A DNA stretch of 64,000 bases from Rhizobium sp. RU33A (GCF_900156055.1 NZ_FTMQ01000002.1:434001-498000); one strand, 5' to 3'. Positions 29,397-40,834 are shown, counted from the first letter of the stretch. Notes: generated by a model from the sequence alone, not told the origin. Numbers and translations are program-made.

Positions 29397-30443
29397 TCAC
29401 ACGACTTCTATGAATTGATCAACGTCTTCTACTGTCGTTGCAAAGCTCGTCACCAGTCTAATTAGGACCTCATTCTCGGTCGGCAAGGGAAGCCACCCGT
29501 GCGGGGGCTGCCATTCATGGAATTTCGCCCCCTTGGAACGGGCACGTTCGGCAGAGGATTTTTCGATGACGGCAAAGACCTCGTTCGCGGTCGTGTCCCA
29601 GGCGAGGCGAGCGGTGTTCTTCACTGCCAGACCCGATCGCAGGCGGTCGGCCATGGCATTCGAATGGCCCGCGAGGTCTAGCCAGAGGTTGCCGTCGAGA
29701 TAGGCCTCGAGCTGGGCCGAGATGAAGCGGCTCTTGGAAAAGAGCTGGGCGGAACGCTTGCGGATGAAGGGCATATCAGCCGCCATACCGGGATCGAAGA
29801 AGACGATGGCTTCCGCGCACCAGCAGCCGTTCTTGGTGCCGCCAAAGGAGAGAATGTCGACCCCGCGCTTCCAGGTCATCTCGGCCGGCGTTGCGTCGAG
29901 TGCGACGAGGGCATTGGCGAATCGCGCCCCGTCCATGTGAAGCGGCAGGTCACGCGCCTTCGCGATCGCCGCGATCCTGTCGAGCTCGTCAAGCGTGTAG
30001 ACCGTTCCGACCTCTGTCGCCTGGGTGACGGTGACGGCCATGGCGCGACCATGATGGGGAGAGGCCGGCTCGAAGCGGGCTATCGCGGCCTCCAGTGCCT
30101 GTGGGTCCATCCTGCCCTCTGCGCCCTCGACGCCGAAGAGCCGGGTACCGCCCGTCAGGAACTCCGGCGCGCCGCCTTCGTCCGCATTGACGTGTGCATC
30201 GGTGTGACAGAAACTGACGCCTCCGGCTTTGGCAAGGCTTGCAAGCGCCAGCGAGTTGGCCGCCGTGCCGGTTGCCACGAAGAAGACTGCGACCTCGCGT
30301 TCGAAAATGGTACTGAACCGCTCTTCCACCGCCTTGTCCAGATCGCTCGTGCCATAGGCGGAGGCGAAGCCCTGGGCATGGCGGGTGAGGCTTTCGGCGA
30401 TCCTGGGATGGGCGCCGGACCAGTTGTCTGAAGCGAAGTGCAT
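29397..30443 (-). CDS. ltaE: Low-specificity L-threonine aldolase family protein
   Basis: 348 residues from the ATG ending at 30443, where the family's usual N terminus (FASDNWSGAHPRI) begins. PLP-dependent fold-type I enzyme: Lys204 in SFGGTKNG is the Schiff-base lysine, HMDGARF the conserved Asp/Arg motif, and GTGTAANSLAL-like FFVATGTAANSLAL the phosphate loop. It cleaves beta-hydroxy amino acids to glycine and an aldehyde. Divergent from gltB. The clade is often annotated as threonine aldolase without proof of substrate. Confidence 0.87.
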   Translation of the reverse strand: MHFASDNWSGAHPRIAESLTRHAQGFASAYGTSDLDKAVEERFSTIFEREVAVFFVATGTAANSLALASLAKAGGVSFCHTDAHVNADEGGAPEFLTGGTRLFGVEGAEGRMDPQALEAAIARFEPASPHHGRAMAVTVTQATEVGTVYTLDELDRIAAIAKARDLPLHMDGARFANALVALDATPAEMTWKRGVDILSFGGTKNGCWCAEAIVFFDPGMAADMPFIRKRSAQLFSKSRFISAQLEAYLDGNLWLDLAGHSNAMADRLRSGLAVKNTARLAWDTTANEVFAVIEKSSAERARSKGAKFHEWQPPHGWLPLPTENEVLIRLVTSFATTVEDVDQFIEVV

Positions 30444-30679
30444 GGCATTATCCTGAGGCGGGAGTGATCCGAGAGACTTTATCTCTTTCCGCATGGCTAT
30501 CAATGTGGCCCGGCTGTAGCGCGGACAAAGAATATCAAGTCCGCAACAAGGTGATGCAGCCATGGCAATTGGCGTAATAAAATTTCGCTCGTTGCCCCTG
30601 TGTCGTAATTTCGCATCCTTTGCCCGGTTAATTTTCCTGGGCAACTCTTGCATGAGCGTTTACTTTCTGTCATAGGAAC
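30444..30679. other. Intergenic region between ltaE and gltB
   Basis: Divergent promoter region without a convincing gene. Two related AATTTCGC sequences lie near 30584-30614. A weak plus-strand promoter, TTGCAT (30648-30653) with CATAGG (30671-30676) at 17 bases, would start the gltB message at the inverted repeat that follows. No other structure recognised. Confidence 0.4.
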
Positions 30680-30718
30680 AACCGGAATTAGGTCAGACTA
30701 GTTGACCTAATTCCGGTT
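30680..30718 (+). repeat. Perfect 16-base inverted repeat in the gltB leader
   Basis: Arms 30680-30695 and 30703-30718 (AACCGGAATTAGGTCA and its complement) flank a seven-base loop. No T run follows on either strand, so it is not an obvious terminator. With the predicted promoter it would be the 5' end of the gltB mRNA; alternatively it is a dyad operator. Confidence 0.8.
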
Positions 30719-30856
30719 TCGAAGGCGATGTGTTTTCGGGCGTTTTGGGGTGGTCAAGCGATCCGCGTAGGATTGGGTGGCTGTCGCTGGCGCCCATCGG
30801 TGCCTGAGATGGGTCCAATCAGCCCGGCCAGTCCGGCTTCAAAGGAGGTAAAGGTC

Positions 30857-33800
30857 ATGACGAAGATTCCGTCATCCGAAGAGATCATGCGGTCCGCCAG
30901 TGCGGAAGCAGTCGCCGAGACGGCGATCGCGCGCACCGGTCTGCCTCCGAAACAGGGTCTTTACGATCCTCGCAACGAACATGACGCCTGTGGCGTTGGT
31001 TTCATCGCCCACATGAAGGGGCAGAAGTCGCATCAGATCGTCAAAGACGGGTTGTTCATCCTCGAAAACCTCACCCATCGCGGCGCCGTCGGCGCTGATC
31101 CGCTGATGGGTGATGGCGCGGGCATTCTCGTGCAGATCCCCGACCGCTTCTTCCGTGAGGAAATGGCGGCCCAGGGCATCACCCTGCCGAAGGCGGGCGA
31201 ATATGCCGTCGGTCACTTCTTCTTCCCGCAGGACGAAGAGCAGATCGCCCATTTCAAGCAGGTCATCGCCGAGGTCTGTCAGTCCGAAGGCCAGCGCCTG
31301 CTTGGCTATCGCGACGTGCCTGTTGATAATTCCTCGCTGTCCAAGGCGCCTGAGATTGCTGCAACCGAGCCGCGCCAGATCCAGGTCTTTATCGGCGCCG
31401 GTCGTGATGCCGCAACCCAGGATGCATTCGAGCGTCGCCTGTTCCTGCTCCGCAAGGTGATTTCCAACCGCATCTATGACCAGTACGGCGGCCAGGAGAC
31501 CGGCTTCTATCCGGTGTCGCTGTCGTCCTCGACGATCGTCTACAAGGGCATGTTCCTCGCCTATCAGGTTGGTGCCTATTACAAGGATCTGGCCGATCCT
31601 CGCTTCGAGTCGGCCGTTGCCCTCGTGCATCAGCGCTTCTCGACCAACACCTTCCCGTCGTGGAAGCTGGCGCACCCGTACCGCATGGTCGCCCATAACG
31701 GCGAAATCAACACGCTGCGCGGCAACGTCAACTGGATGGCTGCGCGTCAGGCCTCGGTGTCTTCGCCGCTATTCGGTGACGACATCTCCAAGCTCTGGCC
31801 GATCTCCTATGAGGGGCAGTCGGACACGGCCTGCTTCGACAACGCGCTCGAATTCCTGCAGCGCGGTGGCTATTCGCTCGCGCATGCCGTCATGATGCTG
31901 ATCCCGGAGGCCTGGTCGGGCAACCAGTTGATGTCGAAGGAGCGCAAGGCGTTCTACGAATATCATGCAGCCCTGATGGAGCCGTGGGACGGCCCGGCTG
32001 CGGTCTGCTTTACCGACGGTCGCCAGATCGGCGCGACGCTCGACCGTAACGGCCTGCGCCCGGCCCGTTACATAGTCACTGACGACGACCGCGTTATCCT
32101 GGCTTCCGAAGCCGGCACCCTGCCGGTGCCGGAAGAGCGCATCGTCAAGAAGTGGCGTTTGCAGCCGGGCAAGATGCTGCTCATCGACATGGCGGAAGGC
32201 CGCATCATTTCCGACGAGGAAGTGAAGTCGTCGCTTGCCGGCAGCCATCCCTATCGCGAGTGGCTGGATCGCACGCAGCTCATCCTCGAAGACCTGAAGC
32301 CGGTCGAGCCGCGCGCGCTTCGCCGCGATGTGTCGCTGCTCGATCGCCAGCAGGCTTTCGGCTACACCACCGAAGATACCAAGCTCCTGATGTCGCCGAT
32401 GGCCACCACCGGTCAGGAAGCGATCGGCTCGATGGGGACCGATACGCCGATCTCGGCGATGTCGACAAAGTCGAAGCTGCTCTACACCTATTTCAAGCAG
32501 AACTTCGCCCAGGTCACCAACCCGCCGATCGATCCGATCCGCGAAGAGCTCGTCATGAGCCTCGTCTCGTTCATCGGACCACGCCCGAACATTCTCGACC
32601 ATGAAGGCATGGCGAACGCCAAGCGCATGGAAGTACGCCAGCCGATCCTGACCAATGGTGATCTGGAAAAGATCCGCTCGATCGGTCATGTCGAGGATCG
32701 CTTCGACACCAAGACGCTCGACTTCACCTATGATGTCAGCCGTGGCGCCGAAGGAATGCCGGAGATGCTCGATCGCCTGTGCGAGCGGGCGGAAGCGGCT
32801 GTGCGCGGCGGCTATAACATCATCGTGCTTTCCGACCGCCAGATCGGCCCGGACCGGATCGCCATCCCGGCGCTTCTGGCGACCGCTGCCGTCCATCACC
32901 ACCTGATCCGCAAGGGGCTGCGCACCTCGGTCGGTCTCGTGGTCGAATCCGGCGAGCCGCGCGAAGTGCATCACTTCTGCTGTCTCGCGGGCTTCGGGGC
33001 CGAGGCGATAAACCCCTATCTCGCCTTCGACACGCTGCTCGACATGCACAAGCATGGCGAATTCCCCAAGGAAGTGTCGGAAGACGAAGTCGTCTACCGC
33101 TACATCAAGGCCGTGGGCAAGGGCATCCTCAAGGTCATGTCCAAGATGGGCATCTCGACCTACCAGTCCTATTGTGGCGCCCAGATCTTCGACGCGATTG
33201 GTCTGTCGTCCAAACTGGTCGACAAGTATTTCTTCGGCACCGCGACGACGATCGAGGGCATTGGCCTCGAGGAAATCGCCGAGGAAACTGTCACCCGTCA
33301 CCTCTCGGCTTTCGGCAAGGATCCGGTTCTCGCCAGCACGCTCGATGTCGGCGGTGAATATGCCTACCGCATGCGTGGTGAAAACCATGCCTGGAGCCCT
33401 GATTCGATCGCGTCGCTGCAGCATGCCGTGCGCGGCAACAGCCAGGACCGCTACCGCGAATTCGCCGAGATGGTGAATGACAGCAATCTGCGGATGAACA
33501 CGATCCGCGGCCTGTTCAAGATCAAGAAGGCTGAAGACCTTGGTCGCAAGCCTGTTTCGATCGATGAGGTCGAGGCTGCTGTCGATATCGTCAAGCGCTT
33601 CTCGACCGGTGCCATGTCCTTCGGCTCGATCAGCCGCGAGGCGCATACCACGCTCGCGATTGCCATGAACCGGATCGGCGGCAAGTCGAACACCGGTGAA
33701 GGCGGCGAGGAAAGCGATCGTTACCTGCCGCTCGCTGACGGTTCCTCGAACCCAGAGCGTTCGGCGATCAAGCAGATCGCGTCTGGCCGCTTCGGTGTGA

Positions 33801-35575
33801 CCACCGAGTATCTCGTCAATGCCGATATGCTGCAGATCAAGGTCGCGCAGGGTGCAAAGCCCGGCGAAGGCGGTCAGCTCCCCGGCCACAAGGTCGATGC
33901 GACGGTTGCCAAGACGCGACACTCGACGCCGGGCGTTGGCCTCATCTCGCCGCCGCCGCATCATGACATCTATTCGATCGAAGATCTGGCGCAGCTGATC
34001 TACGACCTGAAGAACGTCAACCCGGAAGCGGATGTCTCGGTCAAGCTCGTCTCGGAAGTCGGCGTCGGCACGGTTGCTGCCGGCGTTGCCAAGGCGCGCG
34101 CCGACCATATCACCGTCTCAGGCTTCGATGGGGGCACGGGCGCATCGCCGCTCACCTCGCTGAAGCATGCCGGTAGCCCATGGGAAATTGGTCTCGCCGA
34201 GACACAGCAGACGCTGGTGCTGAACGGCCTTCGTTCGCGCATCGCGCTGCAGGTCGACGGTGGTTTGAAGACCGGCCGTGATGTCATCATTGGCGCGCTG
34301 CTTGGTGCCGACGAGTTCGGCTTTGCGACCGCACCGCTGATCGCTGCCGGCTGCATCATGATGCGCAAATGCCATCTCAATACCTGCCCGGTTGGCGTCG
34401 CCACCCAGGATCCGGTTCTGCGCAAGCGCTTCAAGGGCACGCCCGAGCACGTGATCAACTACTTCTTCTTCGTGGCTGAAGAAGTGCGCGAGATCCTGGC
34501 TTCGCTCGGCGTGACCAAGCTGGACGAGATCATCGGCGCTTCCGAACTGCTGGAAAAGGACGAGATGCTCGCCCACTGGAAGGCCAAGGGGCTCGACTTC
34601 TCGAAGATCTTCCACAAGGTCGATGCGCCGAAGTCCGCCACCTACTGGACCGAACGCCAGAACCACCCGATCATCGACATTCTCGATCGCAAGCTGATCG
34701 AGAAGGCCATGCCGGCGCTCGAAGCCAAGCAGCCTGTCGTCTTCGACGTCGATATCAAGAACGTCGACCGTTCGGCCGGCGCAATGCTTTCAGGTGAAGT
34801 CGCCAAGCGCTACGGCCACAAGGGCCTCAAGGATGACACCATCCATGCGACGCTGAATGGCACGGCCGGTCAGTCCTTCGGCGCTTTCCTGGCGCGTGGC
34901 ATAACCTTCGATCTCGTGGGCGATGGCAACGACTATGTCGGCAAGGGCCTCTCGGGTGGCCGCATCGTCGTGCGTCCGCCGGAGAATGCCCGTATCGTTG
35001 CCGAGAACTCGATCATCGTCGGCAACACCGTGCTTTACGGCGCGATCTCGGGTGAATGCTACTTCCGCGGCGTGGCCGGCGAACGTTTCGCTGTCCGCAA
35101 CTCGGGTGCTATCGCCGTCGTCGAAGGCGTGGGTGACCACGGCTGCGAATACATGACGGGTGGCGTGGTCGTTGTGCTCGGTGAAACCGGCCGCAACTTC
35201 GCAGCCGGCATGTCGGGCGGTGTCGCTTACGTGCTCGATGAGAGCGGCGATTTCGCCAAGCGCTGCAACATGGCCATGGTCGAACTCGAGCCGGTTCCGG
35301 AAGAGGACGACATGCTGGAGAAGCTGCACCATCACGGCGGCGACCTCATGCACAAGGGCCTTGTCGACGTATCCGGCGACATGACCCGCCATGACGAGGA
35401 GCGCCTCTACCAACTGATCTCGAACCATCTGCATTACACGGGCTCGAACCGTGCCAAGCAGATCCTCGACAGCTGGGCCGAGTATCGTCCGAAGTTCCGC
35501 AAGGTCATGCCGGTCGAATACCGCCGTGCGCTTGAGGAAATGGAACGCATGCGCATGGGCGTTGCCGCCGAATGA
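30857..35575 (+). CDS. gltB: Glutamate synthase (NADPH) large subunit
   Basis: 1572 residues from the ATG at 30857, with AAAGGAGG upstream; longer in-frame readings add a low-quality N terminus. A 44-residue propeptide precedes Cys45 (HDACGVGF), the N-terminal nucleophile of the type II glutaminase domain. The central and FMN-binding TIM-barrel domains follow; the 3Fe-4S cysteines are in [15 protein letters not shown]. The C-terminal GXGXG beta-helix ends the protein. It converts 2-oxoglutarate and glutamine to two glutamates with the gltD subunit. Full length, no defects seen. Confidence 0.97.
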   Translation: MTKIPSSEEIMRSASAEAVAETAIARTGLPPKQGLYDPRNEHDACGVGFIAHMKGQKSHQIVKDGLFILENLTHRGAVGADPLMGDGAGILVQIPDRFFREEMAAQGITLPKAGEYAVGHFFFPQDEEQIAHFKQVIAEVCQSEGQRLLGYRDVPVDNSSLSKAPEIAATEPRQIQVFIGAGRDAATQDAFERRLFLLRKVISNRIYDQYGGQETGFYPVSLSSSTIVYKGMFLAYQVGAYYKDLADPRFESAVALVHQRFSTNTFPSWKLAHPYRMVAHNGEINTLRGNVNWMAARQASVSSPLFGDDISKLWPISYEGQSDTACFDNALEFLQRGGYSLAHAVMMLIPEAWSGNQLMSKERKAFYEYHAALMEPWDGPAAVCFTDGRQIGATLDRNGLRPARYIVTDDDRVILASEAGTLPVPEERIVKKWRLQPGKMLLIDMAEGRIISDEEVKSSLAGSHPYREWLDRTQLILEDLKPVEPRALRRDVSLLDRQQAFGYTTEDTKLLMSPMATTGQEAIGSMGTDTPISAMSTKSKLLYTYFKQNFAQVTNPPIDPIREELVMSLVSFIGPRPNILDHEGMANAKRMEVRQPILTNGDLEKIRSIGHVEDRFDTKTLDFTYDVSRGAEGMPEMLDRLCERAEAAVRGGYNIIVLSDRQIGPDRIAIPALLATAAVHHHLIRKGLRTSVGLVVESGEPREVHHFCCLAGFGAEAINPYLAFDTLLDMHKHGEFPKEVSEDEVVYRYIKAVGKGILKVMSKMGISTYQSYCGAQIFDAIGLSSKLVDKYFFGTATTIEGIGLEEIAEETVTRHLSAFGKDPVLASTLDVGGEYAYRMRGENHAWSPDSIASLQHAVRGNSQDRYREFAEMVNDSNLRMNTIRGLFKIKKAEDLGRKPVSIDEVEAAVDIVKRFSTGAMSFGSISREAHTTLAIAMNRIGGKSNTGEGGEESDRYLPLADGSSNPERSAIKQIASGRFGVTTEYLVNADMLQIKVAQGAKPGEGGQLPGHKVDATVAKTRHSTPGVGLISPPPHHDIYSIEDLAQLIYDLKNVNPEADVSVKLVSEVGVGTVAAGVAKARADHITVSGFDGGTGASPLTSLKHAGSPWEIGLAETQQTLVLNGLRSRIALQVDGGLKTGRDVIIGALLGADEFGFATAPLIAAGCIMMRKCHLNTCPVGVATQDPVLRKRFKGTPEHVINYFFFVAEEVREILASLGVTKLDEIIGASELLEKDEMLAHWKAKGLDFSKIFHKVDAPKSATYWTERQNHPIIDILDRKLIEKAMPALEAKQPVVFDVDIKNVDRSAGAMLSGEVAKRYGHKGLKDDTIHATLNGTAGQSFGAFLARGITFDLVGDGNDYVGKGLSGGRIVVRPPENARIVAENSIIVGNTVLYGAISGECYFRGVAGERFAVRNSGAIAVVEGVGDHGCEYMTGGVVVVLGETGRNFAAGMSGGVAYVLDESGDFAKRCNMAMVELEPVPEEDDMLEKLHHHGGDLMHKGLVDVSGDMTRHDEERLYQLISNHLHYTGSNRAKQILDSWAEYRPKFRKVMPVEYRRALEEMERMRMGVAAE

Positions 35576-35584
35576 TTGCCACCT

Positions 35585-35610
35585 CGACATCCCGGATGGC
35601 CGGGATGTCG
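35585..35610 (+). repeat. gltB-gltD intercistronic hairpin
   Basis: Perfect 11-base stem (35585-35595 with 35600-35610), loop ATGG, ten bases after the gltB stop and without a T run. Probably a stabilising or processing structure between the large and small subunit cistrons. Confidence 0.7.
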
Positions 35611-35661
35611 TCGCCCACGGCTCGGCCGTGCAGTTGAAGCTCAGATTAGCAGGACTTTAAA

Positions 35662-37116
35662 ATGGGCAAGGTTACAGGTTTCATGGAAATCGACCGGCAG
35701 GTGGCGAAGTATCAGCCGGCCTCCGACCGCATCCGCCATTTCCGCGAATTCACCATCCCGATGTCGGATCCCGAGGTGACCAAGCAGGCGGCGCGCTGCA
35801 TGGATTGCGGCATTCCCTATTGTCATGGTCCGACCGGCTGTCCGGTGCATAACCAGATCCCCGACTGGAACGACCTCGTCTATAACAACAAGTGGGAGGA
35901 GGCGATCCGCAACCTCCACTCGACGAACAACTTCCCGGAATTCACCGGTCGCGTCTGCCCCGCGCCTTGCGAGGAAGCCTGCACGCTGAACCTCGAAGAT
36001 GCGCCGGTCGCAATCAAGACCGTCGAGCAGGCGATTGCTGACAAGGCCTATGAGCTCGGCTTCATCGTGCCGCAGCCGGCAACGATCCACACCGGCAAAA
36101 AGGTGGCGATCATCGGCTCCGGTCCGTCTGGTCTCGCCGCTGCACAGCAGCTTGGGCGCGCCGGTCATGAAGTGCATGTCTACGAGCGCGAGTCGAAGCC
36201 CGGCGGCCTGCTGCGCTACGGCATTCCTGATTTCAAGATGGAGAAGAACTTCATCGATCGCCGCGTCGAGCAGATGCAGGGCGAAAATGTCACCTTCCAT
36301 TGCGGCGTCAACGTCGGCGTCGACGTGACTGTCGAGAAGCTGCGTGCCGACTATGATGCCGTGCTCTATTGTGGCGGTTCGGAAACGCCGCGCGAGGCCG
36401 GCATTCCCGGCGTCGAGTTCCATGGCGTGCATGATGCCATGCCCTATCTGGTGCAGCAGAACCGCCGCGTTGGCCGCGAAAACATCGACAGCATCGGCTG
36501 GCCGGCCGATCCGATCCTCGCCGGTGGCAAGCATGTCGTCGTTGTCGGCGGCGGTGATACGGCGTCTGACTGCGTCGGCACGGCCTTCCGCCAGGGTGCC
36601 GTCAAGGTAACCCAGCTCGACATCCGCCCGCGCCCGCCGCAGACGGAAGACAAGCTTGCGATCTGGCCCTTCTGGGCGACCAAGATGCGCACCTCGTCCA
36701 GCCAGGCCGAAGGTGCCAACCGCGAATTCCAGGTGGCAACGCTCGAATTCGTCGGCGAAGACGGCGTGCTGACCGGCGTGAAGTGCTGCCAGGTCGACGA
36801 GCGTCGCAAGCCGATCCCGGGCACGGAATTCATCATCAAGGCTGATCTCGCCTTCATCGCCATCGGCTTCTCCGGTCCGTTCACTGACAGCGTGCTGAAG
36901 GATCTCGACGGCAAGCTCGAACTCAATACCGACCGTCGTGGCTCGACCAATGTTGTTGCCAACGACAAGGATTATCGCTCCTCGGTCGACAAGGTCTGGG
37001 TCGCCGGCGACGCCCGTCGCGGCCAGTCGCTGGTCGTCTGGGCAATCCGCGAAGGGCGCCAGGCCGCGCGCGCCATCGACGAGGCGCTGATGGGCGAAAG
37101 CGTGCTGCCGCGCTGA
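35662..37116 (+). CDS. gltD: Glutamate synthase (NADPH) small subunit
   Basis: 484 residues. N-terminal low-potential 4Fe-4S cysteines Cys46, 49, 54 and 60 ([16 protein letters not shown]) are followed by a second cysteine set ([10 protein letters not shown]). FAD binding is at [15 protein letters not shown] and NADPH binding at [13 protein letters not shown]. It supplies electrons to GltB. It begins 86 bases after gltB, beyond a hairpin, and ends in a textbook terminator. Confidence 0.97.
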   Translation: MGKVTGFMEIDRQVAKYQPASDRIRHFREFTIPMSDPEVTKQAARCMDCGIPYCHGPTGCPVHNQIPDWNDLVYNNKWEEAIRNLHSTNNFPEFTGRVCPAPCEEACTLNLEDAPVAIKTVEQAIADKAYELGFIVPQPATIHTGKKVAIIGSGPSGLAAAQQLGRAGHEVHVYERESKPGGLLRYGIPDFKMEKNFIDRRVEQMQGENVTFHCGVNVGVDVTVEKLRADYDAVLYCGGSETPREAGIPGVEFHGVHDAMPYLVQQNRRVGRENIDSIGWPADPILAGGKHVVVVGGGDTASDCVGTAFRQGAVKVTQLDIRPRPPQTEDKLAIWPFWATKMRTSSSQAEGANREFQVATLEFVGEDGVLTGVKCCQVDERRKPIPGTEFIIKADLAFIAIGFSGPFTDSVLKDLDGKLELNTDRRGSTNVVANDKDYRSSVDKVWVAGDARRGQSLVVWAIREGRQAARAIDEALMGESVLPR

Positions 37117-37140
37117 TCCTACTGGTTTGCCAAACGATTA

Positions 37141-37166
37141 GGGGCCGCTTTCGAGCGGCCCCTTTT
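37141..37166 (+). terminator. gltBD terminator
   Basis: Stem GGGGCCGCT with AGCGGCCCC around a TTCG tetraloop (37141-37162), then TTTT. Lies 25 bases past the gltD stop. Confidence 0.92.
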
Positions 37167-37186
37167 GCGTTGGATGTATTGACGGA

Positions 37187-38419
37187 TCAGGGTGTCGCCG
37201 TGGCCGGAGCGGGAGAGACTGTCGGTGCCGCCTCTGTTGCGCGCTTCACATAGTCCACCCGTCCGACCGGCGGATCCGGCAGGCGACCGTTCTTTACGAG
37301 CTGGTCGCGCGGTGTCGGGAAGGTCGAGGAGGCGGGCACGGTGCCGCCTAGCAGTTCGTCGGCACCGTCGAGCTCCGGGTCGAAAAGGTCGATCGGCGGG
37401 GTGGTGATAATTGCCTTGTTCTCCGATGGCGACAGGGTCACGAGCTCGGGCAGATTGCTGGCGTCGAGGCGGACGAGATCCGGGCTCGTCATGTCGCCAA
37501 GATAGCGGCGCACGGATTTTTCGACATAGAAAGCGAGCTTGCGTTTGCCGGGGCCGGTAAAGCCGATGCCGTCATTGCCGCGCAGGCGCACCGGCTGGCC
37601 GTTGATGTCGGAGCCGGTGACGATGAAGCGCCCTTCCTGATCGACGAAGCCTTCCCAGATATCGACGAATTCGCCGTTCACCTTCTCGATGCTCGATCGA
37701 TAGATGGTGTTAAGGCGCAGGGCGTCTGCCGTCATATTTTGCGGGCGGAAGGCCGGCAGTCCGACCCAGATGATCGGTAGGCGCGTTTCCGCCGCGACGC
37801 TCGCCAGGCGTGCGACCCGGTCGCCATAGGCGGTGAACCAGGGATCGGTCCGGAAGTCGAGGCGGCCGGTCGGGGTTACCAGTTGCTGCCGATCGTTCGC
37901 GCCGATCTGGATGACCACGACGCTCGGTTTGAGATCGCTGACGAGTGCCGGCAACTGGCCCGGCCAATCGTAGAAATCGTCACGCACCAGGCCGGAAGAT
38001 CCGTTGGTGCGGTTTTCCACGACGACGCCGGGTGAATCCTCGAAGGCGGTCTTCAACCCATCGCCAAGGGCGCTTGCCACGAAGTCACCGAGGACGAGGA
38101 CCGTCTTTGCGTTGTCGAGCTTTGGCGGCGGCGGGGGGGCTGCAACCGCGCGGGGCGATTGCGGCCGGGTATTGATCGTGGTCACGCTGCCACTGGTCTT
38201 CTTTCGGGTATTGGTTTCCCGCGGACGCTGCACGTTCTGGGGCGGCACATAGGCGGGCTGGCGTTGGCCAAAGAGCAAATCGAGGAGATTGCGTCGACGT
38301 TCCGGCTGCTGGGCCTCGGCAGACGTGGTGATGAACGCGGTCGCGACGACTGTCAGCGCCAGACCGAGCGTCAGGAGGCGGGCGAAGGTTCCGCGCGGGC
38401 TCGTCAAGTCACACTCCAT
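37187..38419 (-). CDS. Exported SGNH/GDSL-like (DUF459) protein with altered active site
   Basis: 410 residues from the ATG ending at 38419 (a TTG seven codons upstream is less likely). Signal peptide with cleavage after AEA36 near residue 36, then a proline/arginine-rich linker to about residue 100, then an SGNH fold. Block I reads GDFVAS (111-116): the expected catalytic Ser113 is Phe. Block III IGANDRQ is kept. The C-terminal DxxH position reads GPGKRKLAFY without His. It is therefore probably a non-catalytic or differently acting periplasmic protein, perhaps cell-wall or polysaccharide binding. It ends convergent to gltD. Confidence 0.83.
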   Translation of the reverse strand: MECDLTSPRGTFARLLTLGLALTVVATAFITTSAEAQQPERRRNLLDLLFGQRQPAYVPPQNVQRPRETNTRKKTSGSVTTINTRPQSPRAVAAPPPPPKLDNAKTVLVLGDFVASALGDGLKTAFEDSPGVVVENRTNGSSGLVRDDFYDWPGQLPALVSDLKPSVVVIQIGANDRQQLVTPTGRLDFRTDPWFTAYGDRVARLASVAAETRLPIIWVGLPAFRPQNMTADALRLNTIYRSSIEKVNGEFVDIWEGFVDQEGRFIVTGSDINGQPVRLRGNDGIGFTGPGKRKLAFYVEKSVRRYLGDMTSPDLVRLDASNLPELVTLSPSENKAIITTPPIDLFDPELDGADELLGGTVPASSTFPTPRDQLVKNGRLPDPPVGRVDYVKRATEAAPTVSPAPATATP

Positions 38420-38516
38420 GGGCGAAAGCGGCGGGCTCAAAATGCATCCGCCGCGCTCTCTTGTTTCTGGAGCGCGGCGGATGCCAAGTCAACAGGTGCC
38501 CTGCTGCGGACCCGGA

Positions 38517-39728
38517 TCAGTTGCGCAGCTTGTCGAGCAGGTCGCGTGAAGGCTGGCCGTCCACGGACATGCCGAGTCGCTGCTGGATGGCGGTGATTGC
38601 CGCCTTCGAGCCAGAGCCGAAATTGCCGTCGATCTTGCCATCGTAATAGCCAAGCGCCTGAAGACGGGTCTGGAGCTCGAACTTTTCCTTGACGTCGAGC
38701 GAACCGTCGGGGCGCGGCCAGCGCTGTTGCATGCCGCCGTAGCCGGCAATCTCGTCCGCCAGCAAGCCAACGCCAAGGGCGTAGCTGTCAGCGGCGTTGT
38801 AACGCTTGATGACGAAGAAGTTCTTGGTCATCAGGAAGCCCGGGCCGTTGGCGCCACCGAGCATCTTGAGCTCTGCGCGTTCGCTGCCGTTGCGGAAGCC
38901 CTTGCCAGACGGACGGGCAAAGCCGAGGGCCTGCCACTGCGCGACCGTCTTGGTCTGGCCAGCATATTTGTGACCACCTCTCGGGACGGCGATCTCGTAG
39001 CCCCAGGTCCGGCCGGTCTGCCAGTCGTTCTTGGCAAGCAGGTTCGCGGCGGTGGCCAGCGCATCCGGAATCGAGTGCCAGATGTCCTTGTCGCCGTTGC
39101 CGTCGGCGTCGATGCCGTAAAGCAGATAGCTCGTAGGGATGAACTGGGTGTGCCCCATGGCGCCGGCCCAGGAGCCCATCAGGTTCTTGTTGGTTACGTC
39201 GCCGTTCTGCAGCATCTTGAGCGCAGCAATCAGCTGTGTGCGGGCAAACTTTGCGCGCTTGCGGTCGGCGTAAGCGAGCGTTGCCAGAGAACGTGGCACA
39301 TTGTGCAGGCGGTCAGGGCGCTCAAGGGCGGCGCCGTAGTTGGATTCCATCGACCAGATCGCCAGCAGCACGTGCTTGTCGACGCCGAAATGGTTTTCCA
39401 AGGCTGTCAGCAGGCGCCCGTGCTTGGCCAGCATCTCCTGGCCGACCTTGACGGTGAAGGGGTTCACGCGGCTGTCGAGGTAGTCCCAGATCTGGGACTT
39501 GAATTCGGGCTGATAGGCGGCTTTCTCCAGCACGAACTGGTCGGGCTCGCTCACACCCTTGAAGGCCTGTCGATAGGTCGCTTCGGTGATACCGGACTTG
39601 GCGGCGACCGGATAGAAGTCGCGGATCCACTTTTGGAAACCGGCGTCCGCAAAGGCTTCCATCGGGATGAGCGCTGTCGTCAGCGTCAGGGCAATGGCGC
39701 CGAGCAGGCTGGGGCGGTGTCTTTTCAT
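38517..39728 (-). CDS. Lytic murein transglycosylase (MltB type)
   Basis: 403 residues. Start is the ATG ending at 39728, because GGGAG is six bases upstream of it but directly abuts the ATG two codons earlier. Signal peptide (cleavage about residue 28, AFA|DA), SLT/MltB catalytic domain with the glutamate in AIWSMESNYGA, MGSWAGAMGHTQFIPTSYL, and a C-terminal peptidoglycan-binding domain (LQTRLQALGYYDGKIDGNFG to the end). Cleaves the MurNAc-GlcNAc bond giving 1,6-anhydro ends in the periplasm. Divergent from galU. Confidence 0.94.
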   Translation of the reverse strand: MKRHRPSLLGAIALTLTTALIPMEAFADAGFQKWIRDFYPVAAKSGITEATYRQAFKGVSEPDQFVLEKAAYQPEFKSQIWDYLDSRVNPFTVKVGQEMLAKHGRLLTALENHFGVDKHVLLAIWSMESNYGAALERPDRLHNVPRSLATLAYADRKRAKFARTQLIAALKMLQNGDVTNKNLMGSWAGAMGHTQFIPTSYLLYGIDADGNGDKDIWHSIPDALATAANLLAKNDWQTGRTWGYEIAVPRGGHKYAGQTKTVAQWQALGFARPSGKGFRNGSERAELKMLGGANGPGFLMTKNFFVIKRYNAADSYALGVGLLADEIAGYGGMQQRWPRPDGSLDVKEKFELQTRLQALGYYDGKIDGNFGSGSKAAITAIQQRLGMSVDGQPSRDLLDKLRN

Positions 39729-39923
39729 GGGCATCTCCCGTGCATTCTCGTGTTGGCAGCCGGAACAAGGCTGTTCACCACAGGTTAATGCTGTTCAGTC
39801 AACAAACCCTTTACCATGTTGTCCGCCCAAGCTTTGTCTTTGCCATTTTGAAGCAATTGTATGTTACTGGGCGTGACTGCGTTATGAAGACGTTAATCGA
39901 TTTAGATCCTCGAGGAGGAATGA

Positions 39924-40811
39924 GTGGTTCAGACTAAAAAGCTCCGTAAAGCCGTTTTTCCTGTGGCCGGTCTCGGCACGCGTTTTCTTCCCGCCACCAA
40001 GGCGGTCCCGAAAGAAATGCTCACCGTCGTCGATAAGCCGGTCATCCAGTATGTGGTTGACGAGGCCATCGAAGCCGGGATCGAGCACTTCGTTTTCGTG
40101 ACCGGCCGCGGCAAGGCGGTCATCGAGGACTATTTCGACATCCAGTTCGAACTCGAACAGACCCTGAAGGCCCGCAACAAGAACGCCGAACTTTCAATGC
40201 TCGACGAACTCCAGCCGACAGCGGGTCAGACCAGCTTCACGCGGCAACAGGAGCCGCTGGGTCTCGGACATGCCGTCTGGTGTGCTCGTGACATCGTGGG
40301 GCATGAACCTTTCGCCCTTCTCCTGCCTGACATGATTATGCGCGGCGAAAAGGCCTGCCTCAAGGGCATGGTCGAACTTTATGAAAAGACCGGCGGCAAC
40401 ATTGTGGCGGTCGAGGAATGTGCGCCGGATCAGGCCCACAAATACGGCATCGTTGGCGTCGGTGACGCGCTCGAAGGCGGCTTCAAGATCACGCAAATGG
40501 TCGAGAAGCCTGCCAAGGGCACGGCACCTTCCAACTTCTTCATCAACGGCCGCTACATCCTGCAGCCTGAGATCTTCGAGATCCTGTCGACCCAGGAGCG
40601 TGGCGCCGGCAACGAGATCCAGTTGACCGATGGCATGCTGAAGCTCGCCAATGACCAGCCGTTTGCCGGTTACCACTTCAAGGGCCAGACCTTCGACTGC
40701 GGTTCCAAGGACGGCTTCATCCTGGCCAATGTCGCCTTTGCCATTGAGCGCGCCGACATTCGTCCAGCCATCGAGGACCAGTTGAAGGCGCTGCTCGCCG
40801 CGCTGAAGTGA
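39924..40811 (+). CDS. galU: UTP--glucose-1-phosphate uridylyltransferase
   Basis: Makes UDP-glucose for exopolysaccharide, lipopolysaccharide and cyclic glucan. 295 residues. The start is GTG at 39924, five bases after GAGGAGGA; an ATG at 39920 lies out of frame between the two. The signature [19 protein letters not shown] (15-33), EKPAKG and the C-terminal [16 protein letters not shown] are all present. Uses the glucose-1-phosphate that glgP and pgm also handle. Confidence 0.96.
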   Translation: MVQTKKLRKAVFPVAGLGTRFLPATKAVPKEMLTVVDKPVIQYVVDEAIEAGIEHFVFVTGRGKAVIEDYFDIQFELEQTLKARNKNAELSMLDELQPTAGQTSFTRQQEPLGLGHAVWCARDIVGHEPFALLLPDMIMRGEKACLKGMVELYEKTGGNIVAVEECAPDQAHKYGIVGVGDALEGGFKITQMVEKPAKGTAPSNFFINGRYILQPEIFEILSTQERGAGNEIQLTDGMLKLANDQPFAGYHFKGQTFDCGSKDGFILANVAFAIERADIRPAIEDQLKALLAALK

Positions 40812-40834
40812 AAAGAAATTCCTGACCGCCGGGC

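Noticed and set aside
31769..34108. A 779-residue minus-strand frame opposite gltB
   Set aside because: Shadow of the glutamate synthase gene, which contains all expected motifs on the other strand.
39920..39922. ATG at 39920 as the galU start
   Set aside because: It is out of frame with GalU; the GTG at 39924 opens the conserved N terminus.
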